NCBI GenBank assembly: GCA_046710535.1
Contig: JBKEHH010000001.1
Span: forward strand, 310,001 to 374,000
Length of the DNA: 64,000 bases
Source of the DNA: CAWVSB01 sp046710535
Lineage (GTDB): Bacteria; Pseudomonadota; Gammaproteobacteria; Pseudomonadales; CAWVSB01
Direction of reading: 5' to 3'
The notes beneath the pieces were generated by a model that did no database searches, was not told where the DNA came from, and saw nothing but the letters and a program-made list of their open reading frames with translations. A program made the translations under genes and the position numbers. Every line of letters starts with the position of its first letter. Within the stretch, counting starts at the first letter, position 1. This document shows positions 8,683 to 17,771 of the stretch, in pieces.

Positions 8683-11055
8683 GTGTCTGATTTAGTTATT
8701 TGGTTCGATCAACTTGGGATGAACGACGTAGATCGAGTTGGTGGCAAAAATGCCTCGCTGGGTGAAATGATCAGTGGCTTAGCTAATCAAGGTGTATCTG
8801 TTCCCAACGGCTTTGCCACCACCGCTGATGCTTTCAGAGATTTTATTAGCAGCAATAATTTGGATAAGCGGATTAATGATGCCTTAAATACATTAGATGT
8901 CGAAGACGTCAAGGCCTTGGCAAAAACAGGTGCTGAGATTAGAAGCTGGGTGAATAACGCATCCTTTAGTCCTGAGCTTGAAGCCGCAGTAGCTAGCGCA
9001 TTTGAAACACTGCAAAGTGGAAATACAGGGCTAGCAGTAGCGGTGCGTTCTTCGGCTACAGCAGAAGACCTACCTGATGCGTCATTTGCTGGCCAGCAAG
9101 AAACTTTTTTAAACATTCGCGGCATAGATAATGTACATGCAGCGATCAAAGAAGTATTTGCCTCCTTGTACAATGATCGGGCAATCTCATACCGAGTTCA
9201 CCAAGGTTTTGAACATGCCGATGTAGCTTTGTCAGCCGGAATTCAGCGCATGGTACGCAGTGAAACAGGTGCTGCTGGGGTTATGTTCACGCTCGATACT
9301 GAGTCTGGTTTTGACGGCGTAGTCTTTATTACTTCATCCTATGGTTTAGGTGAAACCGTAGTGCAAGGCTCGGTTAATCCTGATGAGTTTTATGTCCATA
9401 AGACAAAACTGGCCGCTGGTAATCCTGCTGTTTTACGGCGTAATCTTGGCTCTAAAGCAGTCAAAATGATTTATGACGGCGATGGCAGTACTGCGCGCTC
9501 GGTAATAACCGTTGATGTGGATGAAGCAGAGCGCAATGCGTTTTCATTAACTGATGCTGATATTGAGTCGTTAGCTAAGCAAGCCATGATTATAGAAAAA
9601 CACTATGGCCGTCCAATGGATATTGAGTGGGCCAAAGATGGCGATGATGAGGGTTTGTATATTGTACAAGCCAGACCAGAAACGGTGAAAAGCCGCGTCA
9701 ATACCAATCAAATGGAGCGCTATTTACTTAAGGGTAAGAGCAAGGTGTTGATTGAAGGTCGCAGCATTGGTCACCGTATTGGTAATGGGCCGGTAAATAT
9801 TATTAATGACATCAGTCAAATGGACCAAGTGAAAGAGGGTGATGTACTAGTAACTGATATGACCGACCCAGATTGGGAGCCGGTAATGAAAAGAGCTTCG
9901 GCCATTGTTACCAATCGTGGTGGCCGCACTTGTCATGCAGCGATTATTGCCCGTGAGCTAGGTATTCCTGCAGTGGTTGGTTGCAGCGATGCTACTAAAG
10001 TATTGCAGCAGGGCTCTACTGTCACTGTATCGTGCGCAGAAGGTGATACCGGCTTTATTTATGACGGCTTACTCGATTTCGATATTAGTACCAGTAATGT
10101 AGCAAAAATGCCTGATCTGCCGTTCAAAATAATGATGAATGTTGGTAATCCGGACCGCGCTTTTGATTTTCAATCTTATCCCAATGACGGAATTGGTTTA
10201 GCGCGGTTAGAATTTATTATTAACCGCATGATCGGTGTGCATCCCAAAGCGTTATTAGATTTAGATACTATCCCACGAGATGTGCAAGCCAGTGTAAAGC
10301 GTCGCATGGCCGGTTACGCGTCGCCTAAAGAGTTTTATGTACAGAAATTAGTAGAAGGTGTTTCAACTATTGCAGCTGCTTTCTCGCCGAAAAAAGTTAT
10401 CGTGCGCTTGTCTGATTTTAAATCTAATGAGTATGCCCATTTAATTGGCGGGTCGTTATATGAGCCAGCCGAAGAAAATCCAATGCTGGGTTTTCGTGGT
10501 GCATCGCGTTATATCTCTCAGTCGTTTCGGGAGTGTTTCCAGATGGAATGTGATGCAATGAAAATTGTGCGCAATGAGATGGGTTTCACTAATGTGGAAC
10601 TCATGGTGCCGTTTGTACGCACCGTCGATGAAGCTAGGCAAGTTATTGACCTATTAGCTGACAACGGTTTAGTACGTGGTGAAAATGGTTTACGTATTAT
10701 TATGATGTGCGAACTGCCGGCGAATGCTTTGCTAGCAGAACAGTTTTTAGAATATTTTGATGGTTTCTCTATCGGCTCAAACGATTTGACTCAGTTGACT
10801 TTAGGTTTGGACAGAGATTCTGGTTTAATTGCGCACTTATTTGATGAGCGCAATGAAGCGATTAAAATGTTGTTATCGATGGCGATACAGGCCTGTAAGA
10901 AAGCGGATAAATACATTGGCATCTGTGGACAGGGGCCGTCAGATCATCCTGACTTTGCCCGTTGGTTGATGGAGCAGGGTATTGATACCGTCTCGTTGAA
11001 CCCAGATTCAGTCATGGAAACCTGGCTGTATTTAGCAGATGAAAATAATCTCTGA
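8683..11055 (+). CDS. ppsA: Phosphoenolpyruvate synthase
   Basis: This 790-residue enzyme (E. coli 792) makes PEP from pyruvate and ATP for gluconeogenesis, which fits the fatty-acid and propionate catabolism around it. Order: ATP-grasp nucleotide-binding domain (~1-340), swivelling domain with the phosphohistidine H418 in GGRTCHAAI, and C-terminal PEP/pyruvate TIM barrel with the catalytic C748 in GICGQGPSDHPDF. The regulatory Thr one residue before C417-H418 (T416) is present, so PpsR control is plausible. Start is GTG at 8683 with TAGGAG at 8671-8676. Confidence 0.97.
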   Translation: MSDLVIWFDQLGMNDVDRVGGKNASLGEMISGLANQGVSVPNGFATTADAFRDFISSNNLDKRINDALNTLDVEDVKALAKTGAEIRSWVNNASFSPELEAAVASAFETLQSGNTGLAVAVRSSATAEDLPDASFAGQQETFLNIRGIDNVHAAIKEVFASLYNDRAISYRVHQGFEHADVALSAGIQRMVRSETGAAGVMFTLDTESGFDGVVFITSSYGLGETVVQGSVNPDEFYVHKTKLAAGNPAVLRRNLGSKAVKMIYDGDGSTARSVITVDVDEAERNAFSLTDADIESLAKQAMIIEKHYGRPMDIEWAKDGDDEGLYIVQARPETVKSRVNTNQMERYLLKGKSKVLIEGRSIGHRIGNGPVNIINDISQMDQVKEGDVLVTDMTDPDWEPVMKRASAIVTNRGGRTCHAAIIARELGIPAVVGCSDATKVLQQGSTVTVSCAEGDTGFIYDGLLDFDISTSNVAKMPDLPFKIMMNVGNPDRAFDFQSYPNDGIGLARLEFIINRMIGVHPKALLDLDTIPRDVQASVKRRMAGYASPKEFYVQKLVEGVSTIAAAFSPKKVIVRLSDFKSNEYAHLIGGSLYEPAEENPMLGFRGASRYISQSFRECFQMECDAMKIVRNEMGFTNVELMVPFVRTVDEARQVIDLLADNGLVRGENGLRIIMMCELPANALLAEQFLEYFDGFSIGSNDLTQLTLGLDRDSGLIAHLFDERNEAIKMLLSMAIQACKKADKYIGICGQGPSDHPDFARWLMEQGIDTVSLNPDSVMETWLYLADENNL

Positions 11056-11081
11056 GGTGATAGCGAAGTGTTATCGGCTGA

Positions 11082-11114
11082 GGTCGATGTCCTAAGGGGC
11101 ATCGACCTTTTTTT
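11082..11114 (+). terminator. Rho-independent terminator of ppsA
   Basis: Eight-base perfect stem GGTCGATG / CATCGACC (11082-11089 with 11100-11107), 10-base loop, then seven T residues (11108-11114). It lies 27 bases after the ppsA stop. Confidence 0.9.
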
Positions 11115-11166
11115 GTTTTATGCTAGCCTTAGCTAAAAATAACATTAGACGTATAGGAGCTACTTT

Positions 11167-12795
11167 GTGACTAGGCATTATAAAAAAAATTTAGACCGTG
11201 TTGATGCCAATACACAAGCCTTATCACCGGTTAACTTTTTACAACACACATCCACTATTTATCCAGACAATATTGCTGTTATCCATGGCTTGGCAAAAAC
11301 AAATTATCGACAATTACTGCACCGTTGTAGGCGACTTGCTAGCGCGTTTGGCAAGCGTGGGATTGCCAAGGGTTCTACCGTCTCTATTGTTGCTCCTAAT
11401 ATTCCTGCCCATCTTGAAGCGCACTTTGCAGTACCGATGACAGGAGCGGTACTAAACAGTATTAATATTCGCCTAAATGCGAAAACTATCGCATATATTT
11501 TTGATCATGGTGAAAGCGATATGGTGTTGGTTGACGGACAATTTGCAGACATTGTTAAGCAAGCTGTTGAGTTGTCAAAAGCGAAACCAACAATTGTAGA
11601 TATAGACGATGTATTAGGGCCACAGAACGTGCGTGTGGGTGAGTTATGCTATGAAGACCTGATATTGGAAGGCGAAGAAAGTTTTTGCCCTGCGCCAATT
11701 ACAGACGAATGGCAGTCGCTAGCGCTTAACTATACATCTGGCACCACCGGTAAGCCTAAGGGAGTGGTTTATCATCATCGCGGTGCTTACTTAAACGCGA
11801 TAGGTAATTCCTTTGCTTGGGGAATGACACCTAAACCGGTTTATTTATGGACGCTACCAATGTTTCATTGCAATGGGTGGTGTTTTCCTTGGACGATAAC
11901 TCTACTTGGGGGTACTCATGTTTGCCTGAGAGAAGTGGTTGTAAGTGATATTATCGATAGTATTGAACAACATAAAGTGACCCATATGTGCGGCGCGCCT
12001 ATTGTTTTGTCAATGATAGCGTCGGCGCCAGAACAAGCATTGAAGCGAATACCCAAAGGATTAAAAGCTATGACAGCTGGGGCGGCGCCACCAGCCGCGG
12101 TAATAGCCACCATCGAAGGACTTGGCGCAGAAGTTACTCATACCTATGGGCTAACTGAAGTTTATGGTCCTTGTGTTTATTGCGCCTGGCATGAAGAGTG
12201 GAATGGATTGCCACTAGCCGATCGCGCTGCGCTCAAGGCCCGTCAAGGGGTGCCATATCCTGTGGTTGGTGGCTTAGAGGTGCTCGATCCAATCACTATG
12301 CAGCCGGTAGCAAATGATGGTGAAACCATAGGTGAGATTATGTTTAGCGGTAACGTGGTGATGAAAGGCTATCTTAAGAATTCTGCTGCTACCGAAGAGT
12401 CTTTTGTCGGTGGTTGGTTTCATTCTGGTGACTTAGCCGTTAAACATCCTGATGGCTATATTGAGATAAAAGATAGAAGCAAAGATATTATTATTTCAGG
12501 CGGCGAAAATATTTCATCGATAGAAGTAGAAAGTGCCTTATACAAACACCCCGCAGTGTTGGCGGCAGCGGTTGTTGCTAAGCCAGACGACAAGTGGGGC
12601 GAGACACCTTGTGCCTTTGTTGAATTGAAGCTGGATGTTGCAGAGGCGCCCAGCGCAGATGAGCTTATTACATTTTGTCGAGACCATCTTGCAGGATTTA
12701 AAATGCCAAAAACTATTGTGTTTGCCGATTTACCTAAAACATCTACCGGCAAAATCCAGAAATTTTTGCTAAGACAGCGTGCCAAAGAGATATAG
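11167..12795 (+). CDS. Acyl-CoA synthetase (AMP-forming), short/medium-chain type
   Basis: This 542-residue ANL-superfamily ligase activates a carboxylic acid to its CoA thioester through an acyl-adenylate. Motif A3 is YTSGTTGKPKG (around residue 190), FHCNGWCFPW follows, then HTYGLTEVYGP (A5), the SGDLAV segment and IIISGGENISSIEVE (hinge and C-terminal domain), ending in the KTSTGKIQKF lysine motif. The N-terminus resembles the branch that includes methylmercaptopropionate-CoA ligases (DmdB-like) and medium-chain synthetases; the substrate cannot be fixed. Start is GTG at 11167 with AGGAG nine bases before. It stands alone after the ppsA terminator. Confidence 0.88.
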   Translation: MTRHYKKNLDRVDANTQALSPVNFLQHTSTIYPDNIAVIHGLAKTNYRQLLHRCRRLASAFGKRGIAKGSTVSIVAPNIPAHLEAHFAVPMTGAVLNSINIRLNAKTIAYIFDHGESDMVLVDGQFADIVKQAVELSKAKPTIVDIDDVLGPQNVRVGELCYEDLILEGEESFCPAPITDEWQSLALNYTSGTTGKPKGVVYHHRGAYLNAIGNSFAWGMTPKPVYLWTLPMFHCNGWCFPWTITLLGGTHVCLREVVVSDIIDSIEQHKVTHMCGAPIVLSMIASAPEQALKRIPKGLKAMTAGAAPPAAVIATIEGLGAEVTHTYGLTEVYGPCVYCAWHEEWNGLPLADRAALKARQGVPYPVVGGLEVLDPITMQPVANDGETIGEIMFSGNVVMKGYLKNSAATEESFVGGWFHSGDLAVKHPDGYIEIKDRSKDIIISGGENISSIEVESALYKHPAVLAAAVVAKPDDKWGETPCAFVELKLDVAEAPSADELITFCRDHLAGFKMPKTIVFADLPKTSTGKIQKFLLRQRAKEI

Positions 12796-12884
12796 TTTTC
12801 TAAGGGCTATACGAAGAGATTGCCAGGCTGAAATTAATAGGCGATCATAGGTTTTTATATTAAATTAACTAACAAGAGGTTTTT

Positions 12885-13130
12885 ATGAAAAGGGTTTTTA
12901 TCGCTCTATTTATGTCTGCACTGATGACTCCAGCCTATGCTATTGATTTTGGCGCGTTGGCTGAGTCGGTAGATCAAGACAAAGCTGTTGAGTCTGTGGA
13001 TAAAGAAAAACTGATAGAAGCAGTGCAGGAAGATGAAATTGATTATGTTAAAGCAGCTGGGTCTGTAGACAAAACTAAGCTATCTGAATATGTCGATTAT
13101 GGCAAGGCTGCCGGCGCGCTAGTAAAATAG
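12885..13130 (+). CDS. Small secreted protein with degenerate VDxxKxxE repeats
   Basis: 81 residues with a good Sec signal peptide (1-19, cleaved after AYA) and an AAGAGG ribosome site. The mature ~60 residues repeat a short unit of the form (S)VD-x-x-K-x-x-E/AA: SVDQDKA, SVDKEKL, SVDKTKL and YVDYGKAAG, with AVQEDEI as a degenerate copy. It is acidic, lacks Cys and has no transmembrane segment after cleavage. I do not recognise a family. A periplasmic or secreted helical repeat protein is the best description. Confidence 0.65.
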   Translation: MKRVFIALFMSALMTPAYAIDFGALAESVDQDKAVESVDKEKLIEAVQEDEIDYVKAAGSVDKTKLSEYVDYGKAAGALVK

Positions 13131-13158
13131 TACTTCAGCCCAATACTTACTTAAGGCT

Positions 13159-14324
13159 TTAGCTAGCGCTGCTTAGTATTTTTTGGGCAATATTTTCCAT
13201 AGCTTGTTCTGGTTTATGGTCTTGGTATGTTTTTGCAAAGTTAGTCGTTGCCTTAGTTATTTTGTCGTCGGTTAAACAATAATTTATAGCAGTCGCTAGC
13301 GTATTTGGGTCAGCCTGTTGATTTAGTTCCACCCCTAATTGTTGCCGGGCAAGACCTTTGCAGGTCATCTGTTGTTCGATATGGGAGGGGAATGTTAGTA
13401 GCGGTATACCTTGCAACAATGCAGCTGCAACAGTGTTACTGCCACCTTTGCAGACAATCAAATCGTATTTATCGGATATGTCACTAATATTGAATGGGCT
13501 AGATGAGAATTTGATGTGTTTACTGTTGATGGTGAAATTTAGTGGGATTTCATCAGTCTTTGCGTAACATAAAGTGTCGATGCTCAATTGATGTAGTACT
13601 GATAACAACTGCGGTAGCATCGGATCTGACGAATACAAATAGACGAATATCTCTTTAGCTGAATAGTTTGGCCAGACAGCTTTCTCCCTTCAATTTGATC
13701 ATAGGGCATGCCATAGAAGTGTGTATTGCCGCGTTGGGCGTATTAGTCTAATTCTTTAAACGTACAAATATAGGTAGAGCCTCCATAAAATAGCTCCACT
13801 GCCCGGGCTACTCTTGGCAGGCCATATTGAGCTAACAAACGGTTAATGCAGTCAGTCAGCCGCACTTCGTCGAGGCTTATGCGTTCTAAATCAGGGTTTT
13901 CTATTAGTTGTAAAGTTTGTAGTAGCACAGTTAGAGGCGCTACAGTAAATCCGTTACCGATAGCATAACTAGGCGTATCAGCTATGTAGTCGTCTAGGCG
14001 AGCGCTGGGAGCATGATCGCAGACAACAGCGTCAGGTTTGATAATCGGTAAATATTTCCTGCCATTGCTCTATGCCGGATTTTAAATCGTAAGCCCTTAT
14101 TAACAACATGTCCTCACAGTCATAGGCTGCGCCAGCGTTGGGTCCTCGAAGGCCTAACAGGAGCCTGATAAATAGTGTGGCGCCCAGTGTGATGATAGTG
14201 TTTTGCGGTATTTACATCACGCAGAGCATAAGCTACTTGGTAGCCGTTGGCAGTGAAATAATTAGTAAGAGCGGCCAACTAGGACATATGCCCCACGCCA
14301 CCACCAAGCTAATAATAGCTTCAT
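13159..14324 (-). pseudogene. Decayed GT-B glycosyltransferase (GT1/GT28-like) pseudogene
   Basis: Pieces of one glycosyltransferase can be read in order along the minus strand. They are a start MKLLLA (14324), then after a frame change GGGVGHMS, a TAG at 14279-14281, and LAALTNYFTANGYQVAYALRD. After another frame change comes PDAVVCDHAPSARLDDYIAD, then the segment ending FKELD and a stop at 13743-13745. YAQRGNTHFYGMPYDQI follows in the same frame, and a further frame change leads to the C-terminal sugar-nucleotide half (DLIVCKGGSNTVAAALLQGIP, to 13159). At least two stops and three frameshifts are present, too many for sequencing noise. It lies just behind the DUF1295 gene on the same strand. 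Intact, it would have transferred a sugar to a small molecule or lipid. Confidence 0.85.
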
Positions 14325-14343
14325 CGCGGTGGCTTACAGCAAG

Positions 14344-15204
14344 CTATGCTTTTAGTTTTGGGAACAATACTGGTGTGTTGTCACGGTATTTAATATAGTC
14401 CTGGTTATCACTCCAACGTGCGTCAGCACGCTGTTCTAATAGAGGAATTCCACTCACTTTAGTTAACAGTAAATAGACGAAGATGGGGGATATAAGCGTG
14501 ACGTATTGCAGGCCGCTAAGGGTAGACAGAGAGGCTACGGCAATGCCTAGCCATAGAACCACTTCACCAAAGTAATTTGGATGGCGCGAATATGCCCATA
14601 AGCCGGTGGTAATAAATGGCGTTGCCTTGTCAGGGTTAGCTCTGAATTTTCGTTTCTGAGCGTCGGAAATAACTTCGATAGCAAAACCTAATGCCCAGAT
14701 CGCTATACCGATAATACCAACAATGCCTAGCTCTATTTTACCGCTATTGCCCAGTGCGGTAAGTGCGCACACAGCGGTTAAAAATACCCATAGGCCCTGT
14801 AATGTCCAAGTGAGTAAAAAGCGGGAAAAAGACGGCTTGATCTTATCGAAGCGGCCATCGCCGCCATCTTGGAATACCCTTATGAACAAAAAGCTACCTA
14901 AGCGCAGCGCCCAAATACCAATGAGACTAGCAATAATAATAGAGCGTAAATCTAGTTGGTCGACGGTTAAAATACCGATAATAACTGCTGTTAAATAGGT
15001 TACGCTACCAGTCAGATCATAGAAATTTTCGGTTTGAAAAATAAACGATGGAATAAATGCTAGCCATTGAATTACAAAGATGATGATAGCCATTGCTATT
15101 AGGTTAGGCGTTCCTGCTATTAGTGCGCCTGGCTCACTAGCTAAATAGCCAATTAGCAGTGAAAACAGAAAGATCACGATCGTGATAATTAGATTTTTAA
15201 TCAT
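14344..15204 (-). CDS. DUF1295 membrane protein (steroid 5-alpha-reductase/isoprenylcysteine methyltransferase-like)
   Basis: A 286-residue multi-spanning membrane protein with about seven hydrophobic segments. The C-terminal part has the DUF1295 signature GLWAYSRHPNYFGEVVLWLG, the cofactor-binding motif shared with steroid 5-alpha reductase-like and ICMT-like proteins, and ends VLFPKLKA. The substrate is unknown; an NADPH-dependent lipid reductase is the usual suggestion for the family. The decayed glycosyltransferase lies 19 bases downstream and was probably once co-transcribed. A second DUF1295 gene lies at 50926-51840. Confidence 0.85.
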   Translation of the reverse strand: MIKNLIITIVIFLFSLLIGYLASEPGALIAGTPNLIAMAIIIFVIQWLAFIPSFIFQTENFYDLTGSVTYLTAVIIGILTVDQLDLRSIIIASLIGIWALRLGSFLFIRVFQDGGDGRFDKIKPSFSRFLLTWTLQGLWVFLTAVCALTALGNSGKIELGIVGIIGIAIWALGFAIEVISDAQKRKFRANPDKATPFITTGLWAYSRHPNYFGEVVLWLGIAVASLSTLSGLQYVTLISPIFVYLLLTKVSGIPLLEQRADARWSDNQDYIKYRDNTPVLFPKLKA

Positions 15205-15486
15205 AAGAATTTATTCTTCTAGTTGTTTTAACAGTTAATAATAAGTTGTCCGCTAGTTACGGCGCAATATTGCATTTAGTTCAACTAGGATACCGAGCAA
15301 TTGTGCGTCTTACAATTGACTTTTGAGTTATGAAAAACGGATGTTAATGGCAACCTTAGGGCAGGCTTTTGGCTTGTTATAGTCAATGTTAAAACTGCGA
15401 TAATATAATAGACTGCAGCCAGTGATTACATTATTGCAATGTAGCTAGGTGTAGTACCGCGGTTTTTATAAAGAGTATTTATTAGT

Positions 15487-16938
15487 ATGACTAAGCAAGT
15501 GATTATTATCGGCAGTGGCTTCGGCGGAATGTGTGCGGCAATTAACTTATTAAAAGATGGGGTTGATGACTTTTTGATTCTAGAGCGCCGCCCATTTATG
15601 GGAGGCACATGGTGTCAAAATACCTATCCAGGTGCTGCAGTTGATGTACCATCGCCATTATATTCAATTTTTTCTGAGCCCTACGATTGGTCACAGATGT
15701 TTGCCGAGAGAAGTGAGCTAGAGGCATATACCAAACATATTATTGAAAAATATAAGTTGGCTGATAAAGCGGTATTGAATGCCTGTGTAGAGCAATTACT
15801 TTGGCACGATGACAAACAGCAGTGGGAGATCAAAATTGGCGATGCGAAATCTTATTTCTGTCAATTTGTTATTAACGCAACCGGGCCCTTAAGTACACCG
15901 GTGACGCCTGAGTTCGACGGCAGGGAGTCGTTTCAGGGCAAAGCGTTTCATACCAATAATTGGGACCACAGCGTTGACCTAAAAGGTAAAAAGGTTGCAG
16001 TTATTGGCAGTGGTGCTAGTGGCGCCCAAGTAATACCAGCTATCGCGCCAGAAGTTGAACAGTTACATGTATTCCAACGCACCCCGCATTGGATTATGCC
16101 CAGACCAGACCGAGTCTTTTCTGAGCGGCAGCGGAGTTTACTGCGCAAACCGTGGGCTTATAATTTATTGCGTCGGTGGATCTACTGGACGTTTGAACTG
16201 CGCGTTATTGCCTTTAAATATTCTAAAAAAGCGCTAGATTTTGTAGGTAAAAATCAGGCAATAAAACATATTGATAGTCAAATAAGTGATCCTAAATTAA
16301 GAGCCAAGGTAACGCCTGATTACACTTTTGGTTGTAAGCGGGTGATTATGTCTAGCACTTTGTATCCAGCCCTCTGCAGAGAAAATGTAACGCTACAAGA
16401 CCAAGGCATAAAAAGCATTACAGCAACTGGTATCGTCACTGGTGATGGTCAAGAAATCGATCTTGATGTAATTGTGTATTCAACTGGCTTTGATTTCATC
16501 GACGGATTAATTTCTTATCCCGTTATTGGTAAAGCTGGTAAAAAGCTACATGATTTTTGGCAGGCCTATCCACGAGCCTATCTAGGTACATCGGTGCCAG
16601 ATTTCCCCAATCTATTTATGATTACTGGGCCTAATACAGGTATTGGACACACCTCGGCATTATTTGTCATTGAAGCGCAATTACTTTACATAATGAGTTG
16701 TCTTCGAGCTGTCAAAGCAGAACAGGCTAATAGTATTGACGTCAGTAGCGCTGCAGAAGCTGAATATACGGCTATGATTCACCGCGAAATGCAGCAAACA
16801 GTATGGCAAAGTGGTGGTTGTAAAAGTTGGTATAAAAGTGATTCAGGTTATGTAGTGGCAATGTTTCCTGGCTTTACTTTTAGCTTTAGACGCTTAGTAA
16901 ATAAGTTTCGTCGCAAGCATCATGTCTTTTCACGATAG
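15487..16938 (+). CDS. Baeyer-Villiger-type flavin monooxygenase
   Basis: This 483-residue FAD/NADPH monooxygenase has the N-terminal FAD Rossmann motif GSGFGGMC and the family segment GGTWCQNTYPGAAVDVPS. The Baeyer-Villiger fingerprint FxGxxxHxxxWD is present as FQGKAFHTNNWD, followed by a second dinucleotide fold GSGASGAQVIP. Such enzymes insert oxygen next to a ketone to give an ester or lactone. The downstream dehydrogenase and alpha/beta hydrolase fit an alcohol-to-ketone-to-ester-to-acid path. The 282-base region upstream is free of genes and has a TATAAT at 15404-15409 without a clear -35. The substrate is not determinable. Confidence 0.9.
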   Translation: MTKQVIIIGSGFGGMCAAINLLKDGVDDFLILERRPFMGGTWCQNTYPGAAVDVPSPLYSIFSEPYDWSQMFAERSELEAYTKHIIEKYKLADKAVLNACVEQLLWHDDKQQWEIKIGDAKSYFCQFVINATGPLSTPVTPEFDGRESFQGKAFHTNNWDHSVDLKGKKVAVIGSGASGAQVIPAIAPEVEQLHVFQRTPHWIMPRPDRVFSERQRSLLRKPWAYNLLRRWIYWTFELRVIAFKYSKKALDFVGKNQAIKHIDSQISDPKLRAKVTPDYTFGCKRVIMSSTLYPALCRENVTLQDQGIKSITATGIVTGDGQEIDLDVIVYSTGFDFIDGLISYPVIGKAGKKLHDFWQAYPRAYLGTSVPDFPNLFMITGPNTGIGHTSALFVIEAQLLYIMSCLRAVKAEQANSIDVSSAAEAEYTAMIHREMQQTVWQSGGCKSWYKSDSGYVVAMFPGFTFSFRRLVNKFRRKHHVFSR

Positions 16939-16947
16939 GTAAATTAT

Positions 16948-17769
16948 ATGAAAGTTTTTGATAATAAAGTTGTTGTAATAACGGGTGCAGCCTCTGGTAT
17001 GGGCCGCGAGTATGCCTTGGCCTTTGCTAAGCTTAATAGTAAGTTGGCCTTATGTGATTTGGATGAAGCGGGGTTGAACGAAACTGTAGCATTGGTAAAA
17101 AAAATCGGTGATACCGAGGTTTATACAAAGCTATTTAGCGTTGCTGACGAAGCCGCTGTTTACGAATTTGCCGGCGAGGTCGCTAGTACCTTGGGTGATG
17201 CAAGTATAGTTATTAATAATGCCGGTATTGAAGGGACTGGGGGACCTGGGTGGATGACGCCATCTGATGGTTTTAAGCGTGTAATGGATGTAAATTTATA
17301 TGGGGTGGTTTACTGCTCTCAGGCTTTTTTACCTCAACTAGCTAAAAATAAAGAGGCGGCGCTAGTAAATGTTTCTAGCGTGTTTGGAATGATTGGTTCG
17401 CCGGGCAGTGCTGATTACTGCGCCAGTAAGTTTGCTGTGCGTGGTTATACCGAAACCTTAATGGCAGAGCTTAATGACAGTCATGTTCAAGTTCACTTAG
17501 TACACCCCGGGGGTATTAAAACTAATATAGCTCGCAAAGAAGACACTCGGTTAGTGGCGGCGCCTTTTTTAACCACACCGCCGGCAGAGATTGTTATCTA
17601 TGTTATAAAAGGCATTCGCAATAATAACCCTAGAATTGTATATGGTAATTTATCGACGGTTATTCGTTTGATGGTGCATTTGCTTCCGCTGAAATTGCGC
17701 TACAAGCTGCTCGCTAAAATGACTCCTGATACAGATGGAGCTGCGCCTAGCTTAGGTGGAAGCCAATAG
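16948..17769 (+). CDS. Short-chain dehydrogenase/reductase
   Basis: Classical SDR of 273 residues: cofactor motif GAASGMGRE near the N-terminus, NNAG, and the catalytic Y157-x3-K161 (DYCASK) with a preceding VSS serine. A D (ALCDLDE) after beta-2 suggests NAD preference. The C-terminal ~40 residues are basic and hydrophobic (VHLLPLKLRYKLLAKM), suggesting membrane association. It begins 9 bases after the monooxygenase. In this operon it probably oxidises an alcohol to the ketone substrate, or the released alcohol. Confidence 0.88.
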   Translation: MKVFDNKVVVITGAASGMGREYALAFAKLNSKLALCDLDEAGLNETVALVKKIGDTEVYTKLFSVADEAAVYEFAGEVASTLGDASIVINNAGIEGTGGPGWMTPSDGFKRVMDVNLYGVVYCSQAFLPQLAKNKEAALVNVSSVFGMIGSPGSADYCASKFAVRGYTETLMAELNDSHVQVHLVHPGGIKTNIARKEDTRLVAAPFLTTPPAEIVIYVIKGIRNNNPRIVYGNLSTVIRLMVHLLPLKLRYKLLAKMTPDTDGAAPSLGGSQ

Positions 17770-17771
17770 CT

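Noticed and set aside
14138..14398. 86-codon plus-strand frame opposite the DUF1295 gene end
   Set aside because: It is the shadow of the glycosyltransferase pseudogene and the DUF1295 3' end; the minus strand reads as recognisable protein.
15361..15420. Sigma70 promoter for the monooxygenase gene
   Set aside because: A good TATAAT exists at 15404-15409 but no acceptable -35 at 16-18 base spacing, so it was mentioned in the gene entry only.
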